This document shows, piece after piece, positions 1 through 8,900 of a stretch of 29,078 nucleotides of DNA. The first letter of the stretch is position 1. The number at the start of each line of letters is the position of its first letter. Under the pieces are notes generated by a model. It searched no databases. It was not told where the DNA came from and saw only the letters and a program-made list of their open reading frames with translations. The position numbers and the translations under genes are program-made. This DNA is from a virus: positions 1-29,078 of IMG/VR virus record IMGVR_UViG_3300048836_001222. The stretch is one strand, 5' to 3'.

Positions 1-717
1 TCACTTGACGTTTGCTCCAGAATCCTTAGCGACACTGTCTTCCCACCATTGCTTGAGCAAATCCTCCGGGACCGATCCATCGGGTTGAACCAATCGCAAA
101 ACGGGGCGATGGTGCGTGATGCGGATGGCTGAGTAATGACGAACTTGCTCGCGGTTTCTGCAGTTCCATTCGGCCGGCAAAATGTAGCTGGGGACCGCAT
201 GACGCAGCAGCGCCTTGGTCAGCAAGACTTCGTCGTTGCCGCCACGGTAGATGCGTCGCCAATAAGCCAAGGCGTCGAGAACGCGTTGGCACTTGCGAAG
301 CATGACGACGCCCGAGTTCATCGATGGCACACCGCAGATCCCGACCTGGTCGCAGCGTCTTGAGACGCCGTGAACATAGATCGCTTCGTAGCCGAATCGC
401 TCGGTTAGCAAACCGGCCGGTGCGATTGCCGAGGGTTTGAGTACCACCGTGTCGGCATCGAGGTAGACCGTTCGTTCAAATGGTAGCCATGGAATGAATC
501 GAGGTTTGACTTGATACCCGCCAGAAGCTTGAACATCGAAGCGATACTCAACGTCCGGGCACGTGTCGGCCGGTTGGTCGGTAAACAACGCGACGGGGAC
601 GTTTGGGCAGTGATGCCGCAGCGACAATAGGGAGCGGCGAAGCTGCCACAACGATCGACCACCGATCGCGATGTACATCACACCGAGATTTTCCGTTGGC
701 TTTGGGTAGCGACTCAT
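1..717 (-). CDS. GT-A fold glycosyltransferase (GT8-like)
   Basis: This 238-aa protein has the layout of a GT-A nucleotide-sugar glycosyltransferase. A DxD metal/nucleotide-sugar motif lies in YLDADTVV (D87-D89), a GT8-like PSMNSGVV segment at about 131-138, a later NDEVLLTKALL helix, and a C-terminal THH motif in ITHHRP. It probably transfers a sugar to a phage structural protein or a host surface glycan; the acceptor cannot be read. I start it at the ATG at 715-717 because this ATG overlaps the stop of the upstream gene as ATGA. The frame stays open for another 120 codons upstream, but that part lies inside the neighbour and is Arg/Pro-rich shadow. It is the last gene of the operon in the window and its TGA is bases 1-3. 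Family-level call is good; substrate is unknown. Confidence 0.82.
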   Translation of the reverse strand: MSRYPKPTENLGVMYIAIGGRSLWQLRRSLLSLRHHCPNVPVALFTDQPADTCPDVEYRFDVQASGGYQVKPRFIPWLPFERTVYLDADTVVLKPSAIAPAGLLTERFGYEAIYVHGVSRRCDQVGICGVPSMNSGVVMLRKCQRVLDALAYWRRIYRGGNDEVLLTKALLRHAVPSYILPAEWNCRNREQVRHYSAIRITHHRPVLRLVQPDGSVPEDLLKQWWEDSVAKDSGANVK

Positions 718-2090
718 CCGTGCTTGCGGAGTTGGGGATTGACGTGGTCGATTGCTGCCGCGATCTCTTCTGCGGTGGGTTCGATGCTGAGGAACTCGAT
801 AAGGTTGTTGATCACTTCCTCGGGGTAAGTGGTCAGTTCGCTGAAGTCGATGTGGAACACGGGGACTTCCGGGTGCGATGCGATAAAGGCGTCGCGGTGC
901 TCGAGGAGACTGCGTTGCAATCGTTCGCAGTCTTCGTCGGTGGCGGCGAACCATTGGCCTCGATGTTTTTCGGATCGTGACTTCAAACTGCGGATCGATG
1001 CTTCGATGTCTCGGTTGACGGAGATGATTCGCAGCGAATCGCCGAGGGCTTCGTGGAGTTGTTTGACGAAGCGGCACAGGTGCGGGTACTTGCCGGCAGC
1101 GACGGTTTTGTCGCGGTTCGCTTCAGCTTTGCGTTGGACGATCCAGGACTTCAGTTTTTGCACGAGTTGGTGATCGGGCCAAACGGGATCGATCGCCGGG
1201 AATCGCATGGCGCTTTCGCAGAGTTGGGCCAGGCCGACCGCTTCGCCTCCGCCGGTTGCTTCGTAGCCGGAGAGTTGATTGCCGAGATGGACGCCGAGAT
1301 GGTGCATGACCATCGCGACGCACGAGGTGCCTGATCGGTGCGGTCCGAGAACGGCGAAGAAGGGCGAGTCGCTGTGGTCGGCGTTCTTGGCGTCGTTGAA
1401 GAAGCGGGTTTGTTCCCACTTGCGTCCGCAGATGTTGGACTTGGTGGGAAGCTGGCCGACCATCCAGCGATCGGGCGTGTAGACGGCAATCGATTCTTTG
1501 TCGATGTTCTTGCCTTGCACGAGGGCTTGGTAACGACGCTGGGTTAGCCGGCCGAGATGGTGATCGATGTGGTGACGTTGTTGCCACTCGTTCCAGTGCA
1601 GGTGCCGGTACAAGACCTTCATGTTCTCGCGACCGCGGAGCATGAAGGCGTGGGTGCGATTGACGTTGTAGGGCCGGTAAACGTAGTCGCTGATTCGCTG
1701 CGGCGGATGTTTACCGGCGAACAGATGTTGGCCACCGAGGTAAGCGAGTCCCCAGTCGGCCGGCAGCTCGTCGGCGTATTGTTGCAATCGCTCGGCGAAG
1801 TCTTCGACGAACCCGGCGTCATCTTCAAAGACCACGTACGAGTCGATGCCTTCGATCAGGCACTTTTCGAGGATGAGGCAGTGCGATCGGTAACAGCCCC
1901 AAGCTCCGTTGCCGGCTTTCCACTGAGGCGGCGTCGCGCAGCGGCGGCCGTCGATCGCGGCGAAGCGTTCGGGTTGCGGGAACGGCCAGGGATCGGGGAG
2001 TTGTTGCAACCACTCTTTGAGTCGATCTTCTCGGCGATCGAGGTTCATGAGGAAACATCGTTCAACGATGCTGCGGTCACGCGTGATCAT
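714..2090 (-). CDS. GT25-type glycosyltransferase fused to sulfotransferase-like domain
   Basis: This 458-aa protein carries two enzyme-like domains. Residues about 8-200 match glycosyltransferase family 25 (LPS-type): NLDRREDR at 16-23, GCYRSH at 65-70 and the acidic FEDD at 88-91. Residues about 243-458 look like a PAPS-dependent sulfotransferase: a P-loop-like GPHRSGTS at 249-256 and a later NRDIEASIRSL segment in the place of the 3'-phosphate-binding motif. The product could glycosylate and sulfate one acceptor, but that is inference. I chose the ATG at 2090, which overlaps the upstream stop by 14 bp; the ORF extends 43 codons further, but only as an overlap with the upstream gene. Its stop overlaps the next glycosyltransferase as ATGA, so the two are coupled. 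Confidence 0.78.
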   Translation of the reverse strand: MITRDRSIVERCFLMNLDRREDRLKEWLQQLPDPWPFPQPERFAAIDGRRCATPPQWKAGNGAWGCYRSHCLILEKCLIEGIDSYVVFEDDAGFVEDFAERLQQYADELPADWGLAYLGGQHLFAGKHPPQRISDYVYRPYNVNRTHAFMLRGRENMKVLYRHLHWNEWQQRHHIDHHLGRLTQRRYQALVQGKNIDKESIAVYTPDRWMVGQLPTKSNICGRKWEQTRFFNDAKNADHSDSPFFAVLGPHRSGTSCVAMVMHHLGVHLGNQLSGYEATGGGEAVGLAQLCESAMRFPAIDPVWPDHQLVQKLKSWIVQRKAEANRDKTVAAGKYPHLCRFVKQLHEALGDSLRIISVNRDIEASIRSLKSRSEKHRGQWFAATDEDCERLQRSLLEHRDAFIASHPEVPVFHIDFSELTTYPEEVINNLIEFLSIEPTAEEIAAAIDHVNPQLRKHG

Positions 2091-2634
2091 CGTCGTCTGG
2101 CTCGGGTGCACCATCGGGGAACTTTTTCTGGAACCGTCGAATGGCAGTGGTGACGAGTGACTTGGCGATGGTGCGGGTGAATCTTCCATGGGGTAGGCCT
2201 CGTGCTTCGGCTTCTTCAAGTAACCAATCCGTGATCGTTTCGATGTTTTGCAAACAGCCCTCGACGCCCCAGTCGTTCATCGTGTCGGCGCGGGTGTCGC
2301 AGTTGCAGGATTCGCTCGGCCGGGCGAACCAGGCGAGCATCTTCTTGAGTTCGTTGCCGGGACCGGGACGGTAGTCGGCGATCTTGAGCGTTGTCAGGTC
2401 GGTCTGGCGATCGGGCAGGTAGCTGCGGAGCATCGCATGCAGTTCACGCGTGTCTTGCTTGCGACGTTTCTTGTTGACCAGGGCCATCCCGATCGTGACG
2501 ACATTGATCGCTCGCGGGTTGGATTCGTTTTGGCAAGCGTTGCAAGCGGCGGGCGTGACTTTGGCTGGGCAGCCGGCCATGCCCGAGGCGACTTCGCAGA
2601 TGTTGTTGGGTGTCAGGTGCGGGCAGTGGATCAT
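2077..2634 (-). CDS. Cysteine-rich protein linked to glycosyltransferases
   Basis: This 185-aa protein of unknown function has two visible parts. The N-terminus has Cys4, Cys13, Cys22, Cys30 and Cys33, ending in AACNAC, which looks like a metal-binding knuckle. The second half has an ELKKMLAWF helix, a CNCDTRA stretch, then WGVEGC and NIETITDWLLEEAEARGLP. I recall this second half as a conserved region of small proteins found next to glycosyltransferases in planctomycetes and actinobacteria, but I know no named domain. It starts at an ATG overlapping the upstream stop (ATGA) and ends inside the glycosyltransferase/sulfotransferase gene. The context suggests an accessory factor for surface or virion glycosylation, or a distal tail component. 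Confidence 0.7.
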   Translation of the reverse strand: MIHCPHLTPNNICEVASGMAGCPAKVTPAACNACQNESNPRAINVVTIGMALVNKKRRKQDTRELHAMLRSYLPDRQTDLTTLKIADYRPGPGNELKKMLAWFARPSESCNCDTRADTMNDWGVEGCLQNIETITDWLLEEAEARGLPHGRFTRTIAKSLVTTAIRRFQKKFPDGAPEPDDDDHA

Positions 2635-5150
2635 GCGGTCATCGCTGCGACTTCGCCGTCGTAGGCTCCGGAGCTGGAGGGTGGTTCACCGGGGTCTTCG
2701 CAATCGCTGTCGACTAGCTCCCAACCGCACGACCAAACCCAAGTGCTGTTGCACGGTTCGCTCGACCCTTCACTGCTGGTGTGCGACGGTTCGTCGGTGG
2801 ATTCGTCTTCGGAAGGCGGGTCGCCGGAATCGTCGTCGGAGCGACTGTCGATGGAAGGATCGTCAACTGAGGGGTCGTTGCTGTCGTCGCGACTGCCGCT
2901 CGCTTCGTTAGAGTCGCTTTCGTCGCGGGAGTCGCTGCTGGCGTCGAAGTCTGAGTCGTCGATCGATGGCGTGTCACTGTCGCCGGATCGCGAGTCGTGC
3001 GATGGTTCGCTTTGGCTATCGCTGCCGAAGGAGGAGGAACCGTCGAACGTGCTGGGCGGGCTGGCTGAATCGGAGGCGTCGGATTGCGATGCGTCAGAGT
3101 CGGAAGCATCTGAAGCCGAATCGGAATCATCGCTGGTCGATTCGGATTCGCTGGTGCTTTGGCTCTCGCTCTCGCTTCCGCTGCCGGCGGATGATGCGGA
3201 GTGATAGCTGGTCGAGGTTGACCAATAGCGTGATTCGGAGTCGCTTTGATCGGGTGGCGAACCGCTGTCATCGCTGTGGTCCGATGCGGAGCTTTCGGGC
3301 GGCGAGGTGCTTTCGGATTCACTGGCCGATTGGCTGTCCGATTCGCTGGTGGATTCGGATTTTGAGTCGGAGGTTGATGCAGAGTGTGAATGGCTGCTGG
3401 CGGTTGAGCCACTTGGTTCCCAGGATTCGGATGGTGCTGAATCGGATCGGCTTGTGGACTGGCTAGCGGATTCGCTTGTTGATTCGCTACTGACGGATTC
3501 GCTTTGTGAATCACTCGAGGTTGATTCGGAATCCGATTGCGAGCTGTCGCTGGTTGATGACTCGCTGGCCGATGATTGGCTGGAAGCGGAGTCAGACGAG
3601 GACGATTCGGTTGTTGTCGATCCGCTTAACGAGATCGAGTCGCTCTTTGAGCTAATCGATTCGCTGCTGCTTGAATCCGAGGCCGAGCTTTCTGAGGACG
3701 TGCTGCTCGCGCTCGATGAAGATGACTTGCTGGAGAGCAATGACTCGCTTGAGGTCGACGATAGACTTGATGAACTATCGCTGCTGGAGTGGCTCGATGC
3801 TGAGCTTGATGATTTGCTACTTGTTGATGTTCCGCTTGAGGACGATGGGCTGGAAGATGCGGAGCTGGATGATACGGAGCTTGATGATGACGACGATGGC
3901 GAACTGCTGGAGCTTGATGAAAGACTGCTTACGCTCGAACTGCTCAGCGAGCTGCTGCTCAGGGATGAGCTACTCAGGGATGAGTCGCTCGAAGAACTGC
4001 TGCTGACCGACGAACTACTGCTGCTCGACGGGCTGCTGGATGATGAAGATGAGGAACTGGAAGAAGACGAAACACTCGATGATGAGCTACCTGATGATGA
4101 TGACGAGCTGGACGAGCTGCTGCCGTCACAGCATCGGCATCCTATCGTCACGTAGTCGCCGGTGTCCTCGTGGAAATGACAAATGATCTGTTGCGACGCG
4201 AGGAGTGCGTAGTCGCAGACGTTGTAAACTGCGACGCGGACGCCGATCGCTCGCCAGCGTGTGCCATCGAAGCGGAGTTCGCGGGCGGTGCCCCAGGACT
4301 TGGCTTTGAGTCGCTTGGTCGGTTTGCATAGCAGCGTCTGCTTCGGTGGGTCGATGACCCAGGAGCGACGGCCGTCGAAGGTGACGACGAGGTATTGGTC
4401 CTCGCCGCTGCCTTCGATTGGTCCGCGGATGCGTTGGGCGGAATGATTGCGAGCGGTGATGCGAACAGTTGCGCCGGATGGATCAACAACCGGTGCGATC
4501 TCGCCTTCGGTGTCGAGTTCGAACAAGTCGCAATCGGCCGCGCCGGTTCGGACTCCGCGACGGGCTGCGATGCCGCCGGCGGGAACCTTGACCAGATAGA
4601 CCGGATCGGCGGGGCGGCCGACGCGGACGATCGCCCATTGTTTGCCGGTCGCGCCCGTGTCTTTTCGCCAGAGGATCTGTGCCGATCCGTCGGGCTTGGA
4701 TTGCAACGTATCGCCGCCGGATTCGGCAACGTCGGCGAAGCGGTGCCAAGTTTGGCTGATGTCGACTTCCGCTGCGACGATGCCGTCGAAGACAACTCGA
4801 CCGACCTCCTCTTCGCGGATCGGCTCGATGGCGACGCCGAAGCGGCCGGTGTGTTCGTCTTCGTTGGGCCGCGCCGTTTGGATCGTGGCGTCGCGGACGA
4901 AGCGGGCCAGTTCAACGGGACCAGCTTCTGGGTCGGTGATCGGTGATTCGAAACCGACGATGCCGCCGATCGGAACGACCGCAGCAGATTTATTGTGAAC
5001 GCGAACGGTCGAGGCGTTTCGCAGATGGGTGCGTGGGCCTGAGCCGCCGGGGAGTCGATTGCGGTGCGCTGCTTCGGCCGCGGCCAACAGTCGGTTGTAT
5101 TCGACCGCGGTGATGTTGAGACTGTCGCCGGGTCGAACACGTCGTGACAA
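2631..5150 (-). CDS. Serine-rich distal tail/fibre-like protein
   Basis: This 839-aa protein has three parts. Residues 1-~340 form a globular, mixed region with N-terminal PGDSLNITAVEYN and a Cys cluster GCRCC just before the repeats. Residues ~342-798 are almost entirely Ser with Asp, Glu, Thr, Ala and Gln: poly-Ser first, then SD/SES-type dipeptides like the stalks of bacterial SD-repeat adhesins. The last ~40 residues hold Cys and Trp (CNSTWVWSCGW). Mixed Ser codons argue for selection on the protein, not for simple DNA slippage. The start is a TTG directly after the in-frame TAG of the upstream gene. Position after the tape measure suggests a tail fibre, adhesin or spike, and the long Ser tract is an obvious glycosylation target for the transferases downstream. 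Role is inference. Confidence 0.75.
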   Translation of the reverse strand: MSRRVRPGDSLNITAVEYNRLLAAAEAAHRNRLPGGSGPRTHLRNASTVRVHNKSAAVVPIGGIVGFESPITDPEAGPVELARFVRDATIQTARPNEDEHTGRFGVAIEPIREEEVGRVVFDGIVAAEVDISQTWHRFADVAESGGDTLQSKPDGSAQILWRKDTGATGKQWAIVRVGRPADPVYLVKVPAGGIAARRGVRTGAADCDLFELDTEGEIAPVVDPSGATVRITARNHSAQRIRGPIEGSGEDQYLVVTFDGRRSWVIDPPKQTLLCKPTKRLKAKSWGTARELRFDGTRWRAIGVRVAVYNVCDYALLASQQIICHFHEDTGDYVTIGCRCCDGSSSSSSSSSSGSSSSSVSSSSSSSSSSSSSPSSSSSSSVSSSSSSDSSLSSSSLSSSSLSSSSVSSLSSSSSSSPSSSSSSSVSSSSASSSPSSSSGTSTSSKSSSSASSHSSSDSSSSLSSTSSESLLSSKSSSSSASSTSSESSASDSSSSESISSKSDSISLSGSTTTESSSSDSASSQSSASESSTSDSSQSDSESTSSDSQSESVSSESTSESASQSTSRSDSAPSESWEPSGSTASSHSHSASTSDSKSESTSESDSQSASESESTSPPESSASDHSDDSGSPPDQSDSESRYWSTSTSYHSASSAGSGSESESQSTSESESTSDDSDSASDASDSDASQSDASDSASPPSTFDGSSSFGSDSQSEPSHDSRSGDSDTPSIDDSDFDASSDSRDESDSNEASGSRDDSNDPSVDDPSIDSRSDDDSGDPPSEDESTDEPSHTSSEGSSEPCNSTWVWSCGWELVDSDCEDPGEPPSSSGAYDGEVAAMTA

Positions 5151-5942
5151 CTAAGAGATTCCCAGTGCGTAAAAGTTACCTTCGGGATACACCTGCTCGA
5201 CGTAGGCTGCCGCCGGCGTTTGCAGGACGCGGTCGCCGACGACCTCTTCGTCGTGCTTGACCCACAAGTAATCCCAACCTCGTTTGTTGACGGTGCCGAT
5301 GTTGCCGAGTTGCAAGTTGGGTTGATTCGGGCGGGCGGCGAAGTGATAGGTGATATCGACCCAGTTGTTGTCGTCCTCGCCACCTTCGCCGCCGAGAAAC
5401 AACGCCTCGCCGGGACCGAAGATCGACCACGAGCCGCTGTTGGTCCGGCCGGTCATAGCGACGACGGCCAACAGGTACGACGTCGAAACCCACTCAAACT
5501 TCTTGCGGACCGAGAACTCGAACGCGGGGACCGTGATGTCGACGCCCGAGACACCTGAATCGCTGACGCCGATCGCTCCTCGATAATTCGGAGAAGTCTT
5601 GCCGGGGGCGGCGAATATGCCTCGTGTCAGGAGCGATTGATTGATGTGAGTCGTTGCGCCCGTTGTGTTGAACGAGACCGGATCGAGTTTGGTTTCGTTT
5701 TGGTTAGCGGTAACGAGTGCGAATTTCTCGTTGATGTGTTCGGCGTCGATTCGCAGGAACGGAATCGATTCGGGATGATTGGTTTTGAAGTGTTGCAGCA
5801 AGGCATCGGCTGCCGCGGGCGGGTCGACGATGCCTCCGTTACTGGCGACGTACGAAACGGTGTCGGAGGTTTGCGTGCCGCGAGTTGCTTTGGGCGAGAG
5901 GGCTGCGACTTCGAAATTGTATCCGCCGGCAGAGATGCTCAT
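5151..5942 (-). CDS. Putative phage tail structural protein
   Basis: This 263-aa protein lies between the tape measure and the Ser-rich fibre-like gene, where distal tail or baseplate proteins are usual. It has no signal peptide or membrane segment. It is mixed alpha/beta with many Gly, Asn and Thr residues, and has a loop with EDDNNWVDITYHF near residue 190. I do not recognise a named domain. The ATG shares one base with the tape-measure stop (TGATG). Its TAG stop is followed at once by the TTG start of the next gene in the same reading frame, so occasional amber read-through would make one fused 1,103-residue product. Confidence 0.72.
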   Translation of the reverse strand: MSISAGGYNFEVAALSPKATRGTQTSDTVSYVASNGGIVDPPAAADALLQHFKTNHPESIPFLRIDAEHINEKFALVTANQNETKLDPVSFNTTGATTHINQSLLTRGIFAAPGKTSPNYRGAIGVSDSGVSGVDITVPAFEFSVRKKFEWVSTSYLLAVVAMTGRTNSGSWSIFGPGEALFLGGEGGEDDNNWVDITYHFAARPNQPNLQLGNIGTVNKRGWDYLWVKHDEEVVGDRVLQTPAAAYVEQVYPEGNFYALGIS

Positions 5943-8900
5943 CAGGTAAACACCAACCCGCGGCCGTTGGAACGCTCAGCCAGCTTGCGAGTGTTCTGGG
6001 CGGTCTCGACGATGGCACGTTGAACGTCTTCGCTTAGACCGAGCCCGGATCGTTCGCCCGTTGGATCAAGTCCGCCACTGCCGGCGGCCAGCAATTCGTT
6101 GGACTTCATCAGGTGTTGGCCGATGGCGATCAGTCGCGCGTTGATTTGTTGCAGCCCGGAGTCGAGATTGTCGGTGGGGACTTCGTCGATGGTAGGTTCA
6201 GGTTCTGCGACTGGTTCTTCGACGATCTTGTTGGGTTCTGGCTCGACAGCTTCGGCTTCGATGACCAGTTGCGGAGCGACAAACACTTCGGGTTCTTGAT
6301 CGATCTCGACCGGCTTGTCCTTGTCGACTGGCGGATCGAGCGCGAGTGGTTCGATGCGTCGAGCACCGCTGCCGAAATTAAGGCCGCGTGAATCGAATTT
6401 GCCGGTGACCGATTCGCCAGATTGGTCGTCGACCTCTTTTCCAGCAAAGTCATCGATCGAGGCTTTAGCTTCGCGATCGAGTTTCAACGCGACAGCGTCG
6501 TCTTCGAGCTTGGCAGGCGGAAGCTTGAGCTTGCCGTTTGGGTTGGCTCGCTCGGCAATCGCGGCGGCTTTGGCTTCCATCTCGGCGATGCCGGCTTGCA
6601 GCTTCTCGATCCGCTCGTCATTCGCAATCGGGTTGCCGTCCGCGTCGGTGGCGGGCATTCCGGCTTGGGCTTGAGCGGCTTCCAGTGAGGCTTTGGCTTC
6701 GGCGATCGCGGCGGCCAGTTCGTTGGAGACTGACGGGTTTTCGCTGTCGGCATCGGCCGGTTGATCGTTGTCGGCGGGCTTCAGTGCGTTGGCTTTGTCG
6801 ACAGCGGCTTGGAAGTCGGCTTCGGCCTCGGCGACCTTTGATTGGCGATCGGCTTCGGCGAGTGATCGTTCGGCTCGTTTGGCGGCGGCGTCCGCCTTAG
6901 ATTGTCGCCGCATGTCGTCGAGCGTTTCGCGGACACCGGCCGTGAATTCTTCGGTGTCGGCGACACGTTGCTCGTTTGCTTGTGCGTTGTCGTTGAGCTG
7001 GCGATCGCGCTCGGCGTCGATGGCTGCGTTTTGTTGGTTGGTGTCAGCGTCGATCGCAGCGAAGTCAGCGTCGAGGTCTTGGCCTTCGCGTGACTTTCGT
7101 CGCTCGTCGAGTTGACGTTGCAGGTCTTCCTGCATCGCCTTTCGGTTCGCTTCGATTTCGGCTTTGCGTTGGCGTCGACGTTCGGCTCGGCCGGCGATCG
7201 CGGTTTGGCGTTTGCGTTCTTCGGCGGTGTTGTTGGCGTTGGTTTCGGCGTCGATGCGGCGAACTTCGGCTTCGACGTTGATGTCGTCGTCGAAGAGTGA
7301 CTTGAGTTTGACCCATGCCTTGCGGAGAAAGCCTACGGTGCTGTTCCACATCTTGCGGACTTCGCCCACGAACACGGCCCATGAATCGGCGAGGTAATCG
7401 ATCGTTTCGACCCAGGCTCCTTCGACACCGGCAAGTGCGTTGACAAGCACGCCACCGATTTGGATGGCGACGTCGCCCGCGATGTCGACCAATTCGTGAA
7501 GCCGGAGAAAACCTTTCTTGAGGAAGCCGACGGTGTGGTTCCAGCCCTTTTGGACGGCGGACGTGAGAATGGTCCAGCCATCGGCGAGGTATGCGACCGT
7601 GGCGTTCCAGATCGCACGCAAGCCACCGAAACCTTGGATGAGTTGATCGGCCAGTTTGTAGACGGCATCGCCCCATGCGTCGGCAAGGTACGCTGTGAAC
7701 TGTGCCCACATGCCGGAGAGCCATGTTGTTCCTTTGGTCCATTGCAGTTTGATGTAGGACCAGAGCACATCAACGGCGGCGTTGATGTCGCCAGCTTTCA
7801 GTGCGTTGGCGATCGCTCCGAACGCGGCCATCGTGTCGGCTTTGAGTTTTTGGAATGCTCCTTTGAGGAACTCGATCGAGCTGCCGATGGCTCCGGATGT
7901 GTAAAGGAAGTAGGCACCGAGCGCGGCGACTCCGGCGACAACTAGGCCGATCGGTGAGAACAACAACGCCATCGCTCCGGCCGCGGCACTGATCGCTCCG
8001 GTGAGCAAGCCGAACGCGCCGGATAGGCCGCCGGTGACGGCTGCGTAAACTCCGGCCAACGCGATGTTGATCTTCTTGACGGCGACCAGACCGAGGAAGA
8101 TGGCTTTGATGCCAGTGCCGACCGCTTTCAATACGACCCAACTGGCGGCGAGTGTTTTTGACGCGACCGACAGTCCGAGCGTGATCCCTTTGAGAGCGAT
8201 CATCGCGGTACCGACTCCGGCCGCGGCAACTTTCATGGCAGCGAAACCGGCGACGGCGGTGAGGATCGCGGTTCGGTTTTCGTTGGCCCAGGCGAGCGTG
8301 CTGCGAAGGAGACTGCCAACGGCGGTTAGCAATCCGCCGGCGAATCCGTCGAGGCTGGAAGAGAGTTGATCCCAGGTATCTGAGATTGCTGCGACGCCTT
8401 GTTTCCAGAGACCTCGCAGGTAAGCCCACATCACTTTGGCCGCTCCCGTGATGTCGCCCGCTGCCAACGATGCGGCGATCGATTTGAATGCAGCTTGTGA
8501 ATCGACTGCGATTTGTGCGAACGCGGTCTTGAAGAAGGCCGAGACACGAGCTAGCAAGCCGGACGTTTTGGCGAGATAGATGCCGAGGCCCGCGATGCCG
8601 GCGACGACGAGTCCGATTGGCGAGAGCAGCGCGGCGACTGCGGTTCCGGCCATGCCGACCACGGTGCCGATCGCGGAGAAGATGCCGAGCAGACCGCCGA
8701 CCGCGACGGAAGCTGCCGCGGCAGCGGATCCGATCGTAAGCAAGGCGGCTCCGGCGGCAACGACACCGACGGCGACCAAGGCGGCGATTTGGACGGCTCG
8801 TTTGTTTTCGCCGATCCAATCGGTGATGGCGGATGCGGCCGATGAAAGATTTTCGGTCAGGCGTTGGATCGGTTTCTCGAGGGCTTCGCCGATCGCGATG

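Noticed and set aside
718-1077. N-terminal extension of 120 codons on the first glycosyltransferase
   Set aside because: The Arg/Pro-rich part lies within the next gene in another frame; the ATGA overlap at 714-717 gives the start.
3307-4155. Plus-strand acidic, Asp/Leu/Ser-rich frame opposite the Ser-rich gene
   Set aside because: It is the antisense of Ser codons (AGC/TCG/TCA gives Ala/Leu/Arg/Asp/Glu patterns). It has no start signal and no domain.
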